A stretch of DNA of 64,000 nucleotides from Proteromonas lacertae (lineage: Eukaryota; Sar; Bigyra; Opalinata; Proteromonadidae), in contig NGBS01000012.1 of NCBI GenBank assembly GCA_002245135.1, positions 92,098 through 156,097 of the forward strand, given 5' to 3'. The position numbers and the translations under genes are program-made. Shown one piece after another: positions 36,798 to 50,041 of this stretch. Within the stretch, counting starts at the first letter, position 1. Every line of letters starts with the position of its first letter. The notes under the pieces are model-generated. The model was not told the origin of the DNA, made no database searches, and worked only from the letters and a program-made list of their open reading frames with translations.

Positions 36798-38435
36798 ATG
36801 TTTTTAACTCGTTATTACTCTAAATTACATTATTTTTCACATATAAAAAGAAATTTTCCTATATGTCACACGCTTCTATCCAATTTTGCGAATATCAGAC
36901 AGTTTTCTGTTAATGTGGACAATGCAGCTGAATGGGAAGAGATTGCTTCAGATTTTTCAGATTTGGATATTAGAAATCCAAATTTAGTACCAAATACACA
37001 AAATTCATTTGAAATACCTTCCAATTTGTCAGTAGCAGAATGTACTAACCTAATTCTACAATCTCAATCTTCAACAGAATCTATATCCTATTTTAACTCG
37101 TTAGGAAAACAGGGTTCCAATCCAGATCTTATGTTATACACATGTTTTATAAAATCCTTATTTTCTTATGGCGATATAGATGTAGGATTTAAATACTATA
37201 AACAATGTATTAAAGAGTTTGTAGTAGATTCAATTTTCTATGAAAACATTTTGGAACCACTCTCAAAACAGTCATTAGAATCAGAAGTATCTCAAGTGTA
37301 TAATGATTGTCTTTCTCAAGGACTAAATACCACAAAAGCAATGACTTATTACATATTCACATTAAATGATTCACAAGTGATATATGACCATATTAATCAA
37401 ATGAAAAATCAATATCAAATCCAACCTGATTTTCTTTGTTATAGTGTAATATTCAATAGAGGAAAAATAAAAGATATGGATTTAATCTATAAGTGTATAA
37501 ATGAATGTATTAGAATGAATATAACACCTTTATTGGGATCTTTACACTATTATTGTAAAATATTAATTACAATTGATAGAAGTACTCCCATCTATGAAAA
37601 ATTTGATAGATGTAAATTGTTGTTATATATTTTTGATTTTATGTTAAATAATAATTACAAATTGTCTATCACTATTTATTCAATTGTAATTGAATTTTGT
37701 GGAGAATGCGGTTGGTTAAAGGATGGCAATAGAATATTTAACATTATGTTAGAAAGAGGACTAACTCCTAATATTGAATTATTAACAGGATTAATAAGTG
37801 GTTATTGTAAAAAGAAGCAATTGAAAGAAGCGATGGATATTTATCACAAGTTAGATGTATTTGCTATTAAACCAAATGAATATACATTTTCTGTATTAAT
37901 AAACGGCTGTGCAAGAGCTGGAAATATTCATTTAGCAGAAGAAATAATCAATGATATGAAAGAATTGAAATATGAAATTTCATCACCAATTTATAATTCT
38001 TTGATTTATTTATATGGAAGAATTGGCAAGCCTGAAAAGGGGATAGAAATGTTTAATGAATTAGAAAAACAAGATCATTTAATACCAAGAAGCTATAGTG
38101 CAGTCATCTACCTCTGTTCATGTAATAAAATGTTTAAACAAGCAATTGATTATATGAATAAAGAAATAGAGAATGGAATTGTTGTAAAAAATGAATCTAT
38201 TTTATGTTATTTAGAGTTTGCTATTAAGAATAGTAAGGATGTTAATGACTTAAAATCGATATTGAGTTTTATAAAGAAGAATAAAGTGAATATGGATAGT
38301 AATGAGACATTCTCATATTTGCATGCTTTAAATAAAAGAGGTGAAGTTGATATAACAAAGAAAATTGTGTCATTTTTGACAGCATATAAGTTAATGAGAT
38401 CTAGTCAAAGAGTTATAAAATTATGTGAATATTGA
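36798..38435 (+). CDS. Pentatricopeptide repeat protein, probably mitochondrial
   Basis: A 545-residue intronless gene. The N-terminus, MFLTRYYSKLHYFSHIKRNF... ending near RQFSVN, is Arg/Lys/Ser-rich and lacks acids, typical of a mitochondrial presequence. The body consists of about ten PPR units, clearest at LTPNIELLTGLISGYCKKK, IKPNEYTFSVLINGCARAG and SSPIYNSLIYLYGRIG. P-class PPR proteins bind organellar RNA and act in its processing, stability or translation. No editing or DYW domain follows. It is divergent from the NOC3 gene with only about 80 bases between the starts. Finding it suggests a mitochondrion with its own genome, although that is inference. Confidence 0.88.
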   Translation: MFLTRYYSKLHYFSHIKRNFPICHTLLSNFANIRQFSVNVDNAAEWEEIASDFSDLDIRNPNLVPNTQNSFEIPSNLSVAECTNLILQSQSSTESISYFNSLGKQGSNPDLMLYTCFIKSLFSYGDIDVGFKYYKQCIKEFVVDSIFYENILEPLSKQSLESEVSQVYNDCLSQGLNTTKAMTYYIFTLNDSQVIYDHINQMKNQYQIQPDFLCYSVIFNRGKIKDMDLIYKCINECIRMNITPLLGSLHYYCKILITIDRSTPIYEKFDRCKLLLYIFDFMLNNNYKLSITIYSIVIEFCGECGWLKDGNRIFNIMLERGLTPNIELLTGLISGYCKKKQLKEAMDIYHKLDVFAIKPNEYTFSVLINGCARAGNIHLAEEIINDMKELKYEISSPIYNSLIYLYGRIGKPEKGIEMFNELEKQDHLIPRSYSAVIYLCSCNKMFKQAIDYMNKEIENGIVVKNESILCYLEFAIKNSKDVNDLKSILSFIKKNKVNMDSNETFSYLHALNKRGEVDITKKIVSFLTAYKLMRSSQRVIKLCEY

Positions 38436-38626
38436 TATTAATTGTGATTGATCCTTATTTATATTATTATTTATATGTTTTTTATTCACAATATGAATTA
38501 ATTCTAAATCATTTAAGCAAGCATTCGATATGGTTATTAAAAACACTATTTTTTTATTTCTAAACATTTAACCAGAGTTGGAGGTAATTAAAAGATCCAG
38601 TTTTTAAATCTTACCATTATCTCAAG

Positions 38627-41600
38627 ATGGGCTATAAATTCTTTGATGCCTTTTTGGTCGTTCGAGTAGACAAAGAGTATGCATCATACTCTATTAATTT
38701 CAATAGCGAAAAAGGTCATGTTGAACCAAACATTTCTCAATGTATTCCTGAAGAAGCAGAAGAGGGTCTACCAGATGATTTAATCACCTTTTGCTTTCCT
38801 GAAGGAGATGATCTGAAAATGTTTAGTGAATTAAGAAGTGAAGAATACACAGCTGTTTTCACTGATAGTGAAGGTAAACGTTTATACAGTTTCTGTAGAA
38901 GATTCTTACCACCAACAGAATTAAGTAGATACGATGTTCAAGAAAGATACCCAATTGTTGTCTGTTTCGTTAGTCATCGTCCTTATTTCAGTGTGTTCTA
39001 TCACTTGTTAAGATTGTTAGAATCAAAATTCAGATTAGACCCTGAACAAGTATAATTTCTTTTCAATTATTAAACATCAATAGATTGATGATATTGTTGA
39101 TGAAGCTTACAATGTATTATTACCGCCACCAGGAGAAACCTTCAAAATCCGTGGAAATACCTTCGTCAGACCAAGAGATATGGATGCTCCATTAATTGAT
39201 GTACAATTTGGTCCATTCGTTACAAGATTCGATGAACAGATTATTATGAAGATCATTTCAGCATTGATGTTAGAAAAAAGACTTATCTTTGTAGCTAATG
39301 AGATATCTACACTATCGTCTGTTATTCATGCTGCAGTTGCTGCATTGTATATATACATTTGATTATATATTATTAATATAGATGTCCCTTCCAATGGCAA
39401 CAGATATTTGTCCCAATCTTACCAAGACACTTAATGAAGTGTGTTTGTGCTCCAATGCCATTTGTAATTGGTATAACACGTAGTCATTATGCTGAAATGA
39501 TGAAAATGCCAAAGGAAAGTGTATATATTGTAGATATCGATGAAGGTACATTTACAGAAACAAGCAAAGATCCTGATTCATTCCCTTATTTACAACCAAA
39601 GAGTGGAACTACTAAGAGCATGTCAATGAGTGGAGTTGGTAAAAAACTATCCGTTATGGAAAAAAGATTGGGTTTTGATTTGAGTGGTTTTAGAAACACC
39701 CTTTCAAAAGCTGGTGAAATTGGTGGTAAAGTGTTAGAAAGTGCGGATGGAGCAGATCCAGTGAGTACTTGTATGAAGGCTATTAAATATGCTAAAGAAG
39801 TTGCTGTAGGTAGATATATTTTGAAAGAAACATCCTTATTTACTGCCTTTTTAACACTTCAAGCTTCTATCTTTGGTAGCTACAGCCGTTTCTTCTCTAA
39901 TTCAATTCCACCAGTATTTGATCGTGATGCATTTGTCAACACTTTCATCAAAGAACATCCAAAATCTAATTTATGCGAATTTCTTAAAGTATTTAAAGAT
40001 TGTCAAATGTTTGAAACCTTCGCTACTACACGTCAAGCAGCTTTATTAGACCAATCATCTCAGAATACATTATCAGATGGATTATTTGAAGGCGCAGTTG
40101 AGAGTGTAAAAGGTGCATTTAAACCACTCTCTGTAAAGTCATACATCAAAAAACAAGTAACTTCAGAACCTGATCCATATAGAGAGAAGATAAGACCATT
40201 GGTATTGGCAGTATCAAGTAATAAGAGTTCAACTGTACCACTTGGCAAGACATTTAGATTCTTAAGTGATGGTACTTTTGATAGTAGATATTGTAGTGTT
40301 ATTATGGATTCAATCTGGTGGAGATTTAGTGATGTAGAAGGTAAGAATTGGAAACACGGTTATAAGTGTTTACAGTTGTTATTGTTCTTAATTATTAAAG
40401 GTAGTGAAAGAGTAATTACAGATACTTTATTTGGAATTGATCGTATTAAATACTTCTTACACTATGTCAATGATACTGCTTCAAATAGAGTCAAGTCAGC
40501 TGTACAAATGAGATTACTATCTAAGAAGATATATACATTATTAATGGAAACAAACAGTTTAATGAGAGAAAGAGCAAAGCACGGAATAAGAAGAAAGGGA
40601 GTCGATGATGATGAGTTAGGAAGGGTATTTGGAGATATCTTAGGAGTTAAGAAATGTGATATGGATGCAGATCGATTAGATTTCGTATTGATGTTTAAAC
40701 CATTTGATACCATCAACAAAGCATGTGCTCCAGCTAAAGCTGTATTTGGAAGAACTGAATCTAGTAAAGCGATATTGAGTAAGAAAGAAAAGAAGGAGAA
40801 GAAGGAGAAGAAAGATTCAAAGAAGAAGAAATCAAAGAAGGAAGAGATTGAATCTGCTAGTGATAGTAGTAGATCAATATTAGAAACAAGTGCTAGTGAA
40901 TTTGGTTTCTTAAATGATTTGGAAGAAGATCAAGCTTTGCTTGATGAGGAAGAAGAATCTCCAGCTCCACCAGTGTTAAAGAAGAAAGGAAAGAAATCAT
41001 CCTCTAAAAAGTCATCGAAAAAAGCACCACCAGTTGATGAATTAGAAGAAGATCAAGGTTCTTTATTAGATGAAGAAGAAGGAGTTCAAGAACTTGTGGA
41101 AGAAGAAGAAGAAGAAAAACCAAAGAAGAAATCATCGAAGAAGAAGAGCTTAAAGAAGAAAGAAGAAAAACCAAAACAACAAGAGGAAGAAGAATTTGAT
41201 TTATTTGGTGATACTCCAGCTGCTCCACAAGTTAATGATAATGATAATGAATTATTACCAGAGAAGAAATCAAAAAAATCATCTAAAAAGTCTAGTGCGA
41301 AAAAATCAAAGAAAACAACAGTTGATGATGTAGATTTTCTGGGTGAAAGTTCTGCACCAGCTGGTGGTGATGAAGATTTCGATTTGTTTGGTGATTCAGG
41401 AAATACTAATGCCAATAGTGATGATATAGATCTATTTGGTGAATCTACTACTGCTACAACTAGTAATAAAAAGAAGTCAACTAAGAAAGCTAAAAAGCCA
41501 GAACCTGAAGAATTAGAAGAAGAAGAAGAAGAGGAAGCTGAAGAAATGGAAGAAGGAGAAGAATTAGAAGAAGGTGAAGCTGAAGAAGAAGAAGAGGAGG

Positions 41601-41707
41601 AAGAAGAAGAAGCTGAAGGTGGAGGTGATGATGAAGATTTCGATTTATTTGGTGGAGGTTCTTCTCAACCAGCACAATCAACTTCTAATGATTTTGATTT
41701 CTTCTAA
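38627..41707 (+). CDS. DENN-domain protein with Lys-rich, DLF-motif tail
   Basis: A tripartite DENN protein (Rab guanine-nucleotide exchange factor family). ATG at 38627. Introns at about 39051-39083 and 39347-39381 join uDENN (FDAFLVVRVDKEY...LYSFCRRFLPP), core DENN (IMKIISALMLEKRLIFVANE, then CPFQWQQIFVPILPRHLMK and PMPFVIGI) and dDENN. After about residue 610 comes a KK/SK/EE-rich low-complexity tail of about 330 residues containing five spaced DFDLFG- or DIDLFGE-like motifs and ending DFDFF. Such short acidic-hydrophobic Phe motifs resemble clathrin-adaptor (AP-2 appendage and clathrin-box type) ligands, as in connecdenn (DENND1) proteins, so a role in endocytic Rab activation is plausible. 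Total length about 990 residues. Confidence 0.85.
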
Positions 41708-41818
41708 ATAGAGAAATAAATATATTCTTCATATAATTAATAATATATTGCTTATATTTTATTGTTTTTGTAATTTACATGTAATTGACGGAAATCATAA
41801 AGTTTTAGCGCTAAAATA

Positions 41819-43910
41819 ATGAGCAATCTTTCTGAACCGATTAAAACAGATAAGGACGTTTCAGGAAATGACTTAACCTCCTATGTTGCTAATAAGACAA
41901 ATACCTCAATAGATCGAATTGAATTGTTAACACAGAGATTAAGTGGAAGTTCAAACACATCACTCGTTTCAGATGACTCTAGACCTGCACAGAATAATTT
42001 TGGATTCCCTCCCCTTGAAAGAGAAGCAAAGATTGTAAGTACTTCATTGCCATCTAAAGATGCACCATCTAAAGGATCCATTAAAGATGAAGGTCCTAAG
42101 AAATTCAAACGAAAATCAATGACTCCAGAAGTATGATAATTTCTATAATTTTTTATAGAGGTATCCTTATGGAGGCGAAAAGAAATTAAAATCAGAACAA
42201 GAAGAAAAGAAATCAGTAGTGAAAAAAGAATCAAGTATAATTATAACTCATTTATTATATTTTTGCTTAGATGATGGAATGGAATCAATGAAAATAGAAA
42301 GATTTTTGACTCAAACATCACCCAACAAACCAACAAGCTCATTACAAAGAATTCCAATAAAAACACCTCAAAAATCATCCATTTCAAAGAAAGATACAAA
42401 TACATTAAATCAACCTCAACAACAACAACAACAACAACTCTCTCCTAGAAACAATAATAATAACAATATTAACAACCTTAACAATAAGAAAACTGAAGAA
42501 TATGAAACAACAATCAACGCATTAAAATCAGAGATAGAAAAACTTCAACATAAAAATGAAGAAATTATTCTACTAAAAGAAGAACATAAAAAGAATTTAA
42601 TTCCAATAATTACTAAGTTATCTATAGATCGATGTTCATTAAAGCGAAGATTGAATGCAGAACATAGTTTCTTTTATGGATATCAAACTTATGTTCGAAG
42701 AGTTCAAAATGTGGAGGATATTTGGGTTGAAGGTGAAGAATATAAAGAATTAGTGAGTGAAGAAAATAGAATTAATTCGATTAAAGATCAAAGAAAACAA
42801 AAGAAAAAGAAAAATAGTAATAACAATGAAAGTGAAGAATTGTGTAAGATAATGAATAAAAAATTAGCTGTATATATATATATATATAATTATTAATAGA
42901 GTGATTTACAAAATAAACAAAGGAATTACAGTCTTCAGAAGTGTTTACATCAACGTGAAAGTAAAAGAATACTCAATGAAGATAGTAGTCGTTTTAATAA
43001 TCATCCTGTTTTACATGATCAATATTTATTAATTGAATTATTAGGAAAAGGTGGTTTTAGTGAAGTATGGAAGGCTTTTGACTTAGAAAATGAAGTAGAA
43101 GTTGCTTGTAAGATTCATCAATTAAATAGTACTTGGAGTGAAGGACGAAAACAGAATTATATTAAACATGCTACTAGAGAATATGCTATTAACAGAAGTG
43201 TAAATCATGAGAATATAATCAAATTTGTAGATGTATTTGAAATAGATAGTAATGCATTTGCTACTGTTTTAGAATACTGCAATGGAACTGATTTAGAGAA
43301 ATATTTAGAGCAAAATGAGACTTTAAATGAAAAAGAAGCTTATTTAATACTTTGTCAAGTTGTTAGTGCTTTATATTATCTCAATACAGGTGTTGAAGCT
43401 AATCCATTAACTGGTGAAACTCCAAAGATTATTCATTATGATTTAAAACCAGCTAATATACTAATCAATGAAAATGGTGTATGTAAAGTGACAGACTTTG
43501 GTTTATCCAAGATAGTAAGTGGTGAAAATGATGGTAATAGTTTAGAATTAACATCACCAGGTGCTGGTACTTATTGGTATTTACCTCCTGAATGTTTTTA
43601 TGGAGGAATTGATAATAATAGTTCTTTACCACGAATATCGAATAAAGTGGATGTTTGGTCTTTAGGTGTAATATTTTATGAAATGATTTATGGGAAAAGA
43701 CCATTTGGAGATGGAGTAAGCCAAGATGCAATCTATCAGAATAAAACAATTGTAAATAGCAGTTTGAATTTGAAATTACCTTCAAAACCTCCTTTAAGTG
43801 AAGATGGTAAACAGTTTATTATGAAATGCTTGACTCATAATCAAGAACTTCGACCTGATGTGAAACAGATTTATGATGATCCATATTTGCCATTTCACAA
43901 GAAAAAGTAA
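41819..43910 (+). CDS. TLK1: Tousled-like kinase
   Basis: A nuclear Ser/Thr kinase whose relatives phosphorylate the histone chaperone Asf1. ATG at 41819 (MSNLSEPIKT), introns at about 42131-42158, 42234-42269 and 42871-42899. The N-terminal half is disordered with polyQ near 42420 and a coiled coil (EYETTINALKSEIEKLQ). The kinase domain starts near ELLGKGGFSEVWKAFD, with Lys in VACKIHQL, the catalytic loop IIHYDLKPANIL, the DFG motif in KVTDFGLSK, and the TLK hallmark ELTSPGAGTYWYLPPECF. All catalytic residues are present. The HYD instead of HRD is normal for TLK. C-terminal end at 43910. The single copy matches most unicellular eukaryotes. Confidence 0.92.
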
Positions 43911-44129
43911 TTGTTTATGTTTTGTTTTTGATTTTTTTTATGGTTATATAATAACAATTAGATATATCGTATTTGATTTACATAATCATCAATTAGTTAT
44001 GCAAGCTGTGTTACATGAAGTGATATTTCATTAGTATATGAAGAGTGTTGTAAAAAAGAAAAAGAATAAAAAAGAATAAGTAACGGATATATTTCTTTTT
44101 GGAGGTATTTTGTTTTTATCTTTATCTCG

Positions 44130-47100
44130 ATGAATAAAACTGATATAAAAGACAGTAGCACTTCAAATGCTTACAGAAGCAGTGAAGAAGTATTATCAAA
44201 GATGATTGATGATTTGGCTACTTCGATTAGCTATCTTCCCAATGATCTTGATTCAATTTCTAGATATTATTACTTCTTATTGAATAGAAGTACCGAAGGA
44301 ACAAAATTTACCCCGGAAGAGATTAAAAAAGTGATATTAAGTAAAAAGATAGAAGATTTGGTGAAAGGAGCAACAGGTGAAGAAAATCCACATGATGATT
44401 TACCTTCATCTATAGTGAATAGTTTAACATTGAATGACTCATTTATGAGTTTCAATGAAAGTATAGAGATTAATGACTTTCCAGAAAAGAGAATCTTTAT
44501 TAGAGAATGTTACAAAGAGAAATACACTGAGATAATGAATGATATAAAGACTTCAAAGAATGAAAATCCTCATTTTATAGTGATTGGTCAAACAGGTAAT
44601 GGAAATACTTCATTTGCCTATTTTATGTTAATGAATATAAAGAATGAGATAGAAGATGTATTAAAAGGAAAAGAGATTTATTTTATAAAATCTGAAGATT
44701 CAATGGCTTACAAATATGTCAAGAAAGGAGAATGTTATGTATTAGAACATTTACATGATTGTAATATTGATAATGTGAAAAATTCAATTATTATTTGTGA
44801 TAGTTATGGTAATGCCTCTGCTGATAATATCATAATCTCCATTAGTTCTCCAAATAAAGAGTTTTATAGATATTATATAAATAGTAATTCAAAAACAATA
44901 TATTTTGATATATTTAGTCCAAATGAAGTTAGAATGTGGTTTAAAACTTGTTTAAACTATGACAATGGAGTTGTTGATGAAAATGTGATGATTGATTATG
45001 GTTATAATCCTAGACACATTCACAATCATTATATTTATAGAGATATATTTGAAAAAGATTATTGGGATGAATATAGAAAGTTATTAAAGGGATTAATTGG
45101 TTTTAAAGAGTGTAAAAAGTTTATAGAAGAATATTTGTTGAGTAAAAGATATAAAGAGAATGAATTTATGAATTTAGCATTTCATTACAATTTAAAAGAC
45201 GGAAAACCTCAAAAATATTTGAAATTCAATTCAAAAAGAATTTTTTATGTGTTTATAAATAATATATCAAGAAAGTCTTTTGAAGAAGAAGCTGATGATG
45301 AAAATAACTATATATATCAAATATATAAAGAAATAGATGATGAAGAAATAAAATCATTTCTCTATAAAAGATTAGTAACATATGTAGTTGCATCCCATCC
45401 AGAAATTCTTAAAGATATAATATTATTCTTTGAATCTAATTGTCATGGCATTAAACCTGGCTTTCGTCATTATTATACTACATATGTAAAAGAATTTCAA
45501 GCAAAATCTCATTCTTATTATTATTTAAATGAACAATATGATAGATATGATTTTGTTGTAAATAACTGTATGTTTAAAATATTTTATGATGATTCTTCTA
45601 TTCAAATTGATGATGATGACCAAAATAAGATTTATAATGTATTGTTATTAATTATATTCTTAATAGTATAATTTCTATGGAAAAGAAGAAAAGAAATTAG
45701 AATCAAAAGAAGTAATAATCCAAAGAGAAGGATATGTTAGAAATGGTTTAGTATTAAATGATGAATATTTAGATAAATATTTTAATTCAAGAAAATTAAG
45801 TCAATTGAAGGTCAGTGAAAATAATGAATCTTTACCACCTGTTACTCATATAAATACTCATTCTAGGTTTGCTCCAGGAAGTGAATTTGAAGAAAATGAA
45901 GATGATGAAGAAAGTGAAGATGATGATGAAGATGAAAGAGAAGAGAAAGATGATGATAATGATAATGATGATAATGACGACGACGACGACGACGATGATG
46001 ATGATGATGATGATGATAAAAACAAAAACAAAAAGCAGGAAAATAAAGAAAATTCAATTATTAGTTTAAAACCTAAAATGTTTAACTTAAAAATAGATAA
46101 AAAACTGTTAGTTGATATTCCATCAAAAGAAGAAAACATACTAAATGATATTGATTTGCAGTTAAATGAGATAAAAGTTGATGAAAAGAAGGATATATTA
46201 TATATTAACAAACATGAATTGGTTAATCGAGATTGCTACAAGATAATGTTGAACTTAATAAATGACAATAACAAAGGAAAGAGAAGTTTTTTGATATTTG
46301 GTGTAGAAGGAATTGGTAAAACAGTTTTAGGTTATTATTTATGTCATTATTTTAGTCATTACTTATTTTCTGAAAATGATAATTACAATGTGTTATTTAT
46401 ATCCAACAAAAACAAGTTTTATTATGCTCCAAAAGAAACTGGTGTATTTATGAGAATTGATAAATATGAAAATCCAAAAAATGGAAAATTAGTAATAATA
46501 GCTGATGATATAATGATAAAAAGTGATGATTATACTGATGCTGATATTATGATTTTGTTGAGTAATCCTTACTTGAGAAAATATAAAGATTTCCAATCCA
46601 AAAGAACTCCATTGTCAATGTATATTCCTCCATTTACTAGAAAAGAGGGGGAAAGATATTTTAAATATAGTGAACAACTAGAGCAATATGGATATATTCC
46701 TGGTTTATGTATGCATGATTATGATGAAGATGATGATTATATGGAAGGATTAATTAATGAATATAAAAGACAATTAAGATTTCATAGGTCAATGGAAGTA
46801 TATTCAGAGATTGGAGAAAATCCTGAGAATGGTAGACTTAATCTTATTAATATTTCAACATATATTACTAAGAAAGGTGATGTAACAAAGATTAAAGGTT
46901 TTGATGGTATATCAAAATGCGTTATGCGTATGGCAATGAATAAAGTGATGGGTGGAATTGGTGAACCTCCAAATTTTACTACTACAAATAAGACTAGAAG
47001 AAGAAGAAGAATAGAAAATGAAATTGATGGAGATCCTTATCTTAAAGGCAATAAAAGAATGTATGATGATGATGAAGAAGATGATGAAGAAGAAGATGAT

Positions 47101-47136
47101 GATAATAATAATGAAAATAATGAAGATGAATTTTAA
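44130..47136 (+). CDS. Tandem P-loop NTPase protein, Crinkler/RHS-like
   Basis: Two ORFs join through a GTATTG...AATAG intron at about 45640-45667 into about 990 residues. The first NTPase domain has a P-loop FIVIGQTGNGNTS (Asn in place of the Walker A Lys), a Walker B-like strand SIIICDS, SSPNKEFYRY and YGYNPRHIHNHY. The second has a canonical Walker A (FLIFGVEGIGKTV), Walker B (LVIIADDIMI), SNPYLRKYKDF and YGYIPGLCMH. The order of P-loop, hhhhD, S-P, and G-x-P-R/G resembles the NTPase module of Crinkler-RHS (CR) proteins. A linker at about 45890-46060 is a long Asp/Glu run with Lys. No nuclease or kinase effector domain was recognised, and the C-terminus is Arg/Asp-rich. Function unknown; the CR assignment is by motif order only. 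Confidence 0.6.
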
Positions 47137-47288
47137 CTTAAAAAGATGAGAGTAGAATAAAGAAATATTATTGAATTTATTATTACTAATGTTTAACTTG
47201 ATGTTGTTTTATATTTTTATCCATAACAAAATGAGTAACATTTTTTTTTTCATTGTTTCATTAAATACATAACAAACAAATCATACAT

Positions 47289-48353
47289 TTAGTCAAATTT
47301 TAATGAACAAATATGTAAAGTAGAAATTGTTTTTCTATCTTTAGTTATCTCAATATAACCTAATAAATTTTCACTTGGATGAAAACTCATTTCATAGATT
47401 GAACCTTCACTTTTACTACACTTTATTTCCCCAATTATTGTACCTTTTCTACAATCTATTAAAGCAATATGATCATCTCCAGCAGCACCTAAATAATCAT
47501 CAGTAGAACTGAAGTCTATAGCTCTTACTGATCCTTCAAATGCATTAATTCCATATTTACATATCATTTCTTTTGGATTCCATATTGATACTAAACTATC
47601 AGCACTTCCAACACATAAATATTTATTATCTTTTGATACAACAATACAATAGCAGCTGGAAGTATGTCCATATATTTCATCGATTAATTCTAACTTATTA
47701 TTGTTATCCACTTTTACTATTCCAATTTTCCCATCACTTTTACCTGCAGCTATATAAAAATAATCACTTACAACTCCATTCACACTTCTTATCCAACTTG
47801 TTTCATTTATGTGATCATTGTATTTATAATTATCTAGCAAAGTGAATGATTTTCGAGTATCGATTAAATGTAATTCATCTCCTCCTTTGCCTTTTGTTCC
47901 TACTACAATATATTTACCATCACCATTATAAGACATATTTATATTATCTTGTTCACATATTTTTATATTGGATGAAGGTTTTTCTATTGTATTATACTAC
48001 TAAATATATACTATTTCGAATATCCCAAAGACATAAACTATTCTTACTTACAAAACTCAATTCATTTTCATTTACAGGACTCCAGCATAGTTTTTCGATT
48101 TTATTATCCATTTTTAAAGTGTTGGTCGCTTGACTTGAACTACTTTTATAATCCCATACTTTTATGTAAGAATCGTATGAGCATGTACCTATATATTTGC
48201 CAGACATATTCCATCCAATGCTATGACACTATTAAAATATGAGAAATAATATTTATATCTTACTCTGTCCTCATGAGCATCTAAACCCATTTTTTCAGAT
48301 GATTTTATTTTTCTTGTATAAGAATTAGTATCAAAATCATTAATAATATTCAT
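47289..48353 (-). CDS. THOC3: THOC3-like WD40 subunit of the THO complex
   Basis: A beta-propeller subunit of TREX/THO, linking transcription to mRNA export in the nucleus. ATG at 48353 (MNIINDFDTNSYTRK). Introns at about 48218-48253 and 47969-48000 join DRCHSIGWNMSGKYIGTCSYD to later blades. Propeller repeats include SYDSYIKVWDYK, IEKLCWSPVNENELSFVSKNSLCLWDIR, SYNGDGKYIVVGTKG, CIVVSKDNKYLCVGSADSLVSIWNPKE, VRAIDFSSTDDYLGAAGDDH and EMSFHPSENLLGYI. The order and loops follow THOC3/Tex1 more than other WD40 proteins. Ends at SLKFD, TAA at 47289. About 320 residues. Confidence 0.8.
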
Positions 48354-48545
48354 GTTGATCAATAAAAAAGCAAATTTAAAAATGATGAAATATATTCGTT
48401 TCAAATGAAATGAATTAATTTTCATTTTATAATTGGGACAATAAAAACACAATAAAAACAGAATAAAAGGGGTAATATATAATTTAATTAGTTTATAAAT
48501 GAAAAATTGTTTAAATTAATTATACAAAATTGGATTAAATTACAT

Positions 48546-50041
48546 TTAAATGTTTGGTAACTGCTGAATTGGTATTTTATTCAGTTTTAAATTGCTACAA
48601 GGATTTAAATAGAAAAATAATTGAATTAGTACAAAAACGAGACATACGATATATATCATATCAATATCAAATTTCCATTCATAAGGATCAACTTCACGAA
48701 TTAAGTACACACCTGTAGGATATACTGAAAACCATATTATTCCTGATGCTAATAAATGAACTTCTCTCTATTTTAAAAAATAAATAAAATAAAATATGAT
48801 TATATACAAATCTAAGTGATTTCTTTGATTTTACGAAAAATATGATATATATGAATAATAATATGAAATCCAATTCATGCAATACATCATATGCACTGTT
48901 ATACAGTGTATTTGATCTTAAATTATTAATTAGGTAGATTTTAGAATTAACAGAAGCCATTAGAATGAAATATAAAATTGAGATAATTATGAAAAATGGA
49001 GTTGTTACTATATAAGGCGGCCAAACTTTATTTAAGAACCTTGCATTTCTATTGGTCTATTTTTATAATAATAATAATAATAATATATATATATATATAT
49101 ATATACTAGATCTCTTTGAACTTCATTATTCCCTAATATAAGGAATATATAAACTATTGAAGAATCAGCAATTGCACTAAGAATGTTAAAGAGAATGGAA
49201 TATTCTACTTTTCCAGCTTTAATCATATAATCAAGAATACTCCACTCAAATGCATATTTACATATTAATATAATCACTACGAATATATATACCTAATAAA
49301 TAATATTTAATTAAATAAAAGAAAAGAAAAAATTTATACAATTTGAGTATGATGAAATTCAACCGATTTGTTCAACAACAATAACAATATTAATGCCACA
49401 AAATAGGCAATGAAAAACATAGCAACACATGGAACATATCTAGCTGTATAATCTAACTCAGCTGGTAATTGAAAATGATTATTCCTTTGATATTCTGAAT
49501 AGATTGAAAATGACTTTGAGGTATTTTGAATACCAATAGAGCAATCTACTAATACACCAAAATAACAATTCTTTATATTATCAGTAGAATTAAACTAAAT
49601 GTATAATAATAATAACATTTATATACGGATTGATAATCAATAATTGAAGTGATATTATATTCATTTTTGTTACCAGGTATTACTTCATTGAATTTATATG
49701 TTAACTAGAGTAATATATTATATAAAGCAAATCATACAACTCCAGATTTACGTAATAGGAAACATCTGTCAATACTAGAATGTACGTCATTTACAATACA
49801 CCAATAGTCATATGATAAAAAACCATACTCTACACCTGTATCATTGATAAGTATGTGACTAAATAGTTAAAATCAGTAAAATATACCTTCTAATATGCAA
49901 AGAATCGGGTTTATTGCGAGATCCACACATAAATCCTGAAACGAAAAACCCTCCAAGTATATCACTCTTGTATTCAAAAATTAACGCATCAATTGACGAG
50001 AACAAAATTGAAAATGTGAATACATAGAATATAATCATCAC
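48546..50041 (-). CDS. Multi-pass membrane protein, GPR180/TMEM145-like (tentative)
   Basis: ATG at 50041 gives a signal peptide (MMIIFYVFTFSILFSSIDALI), then an extracellular or lumenal domain of about 150 residues with paired Cys (DYWCIVNDVHSSIDRCFLL), and about seven hydrophobic helices. These include HTQIVYIFVVIILICKYAF, SILFNILSAIADSSIVYIF and IDMIYIVCLVFVLIQLFFY. Many introns of 30 to 50 nt, two with long TA tracts (about 49060-49105). The topology (signal, Cys-paired ectodomain, 7TM) fits the rhodopsin-like GPCR-transmembrane family of GPR180/TMEM145, or GOST proteins (GPR107/TMEM87). Sequence recognition is weak. Ends with TAA at 48546. Confidence 0.55.

Noticed and set aside
45890..46020. 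GAT-repeat tract as a satellite
   Set aside because: It is in frame as an acidic Asp linker of the tandem NTPase gene.
44130..47136. STAND-type NLR ATPase
   Set aside because: The landmarks after Walker B do not include the GLPLA-like or MHD-like motifs of NLRs; the S-P and G-x-P-R features fit CR-type NTPases better.
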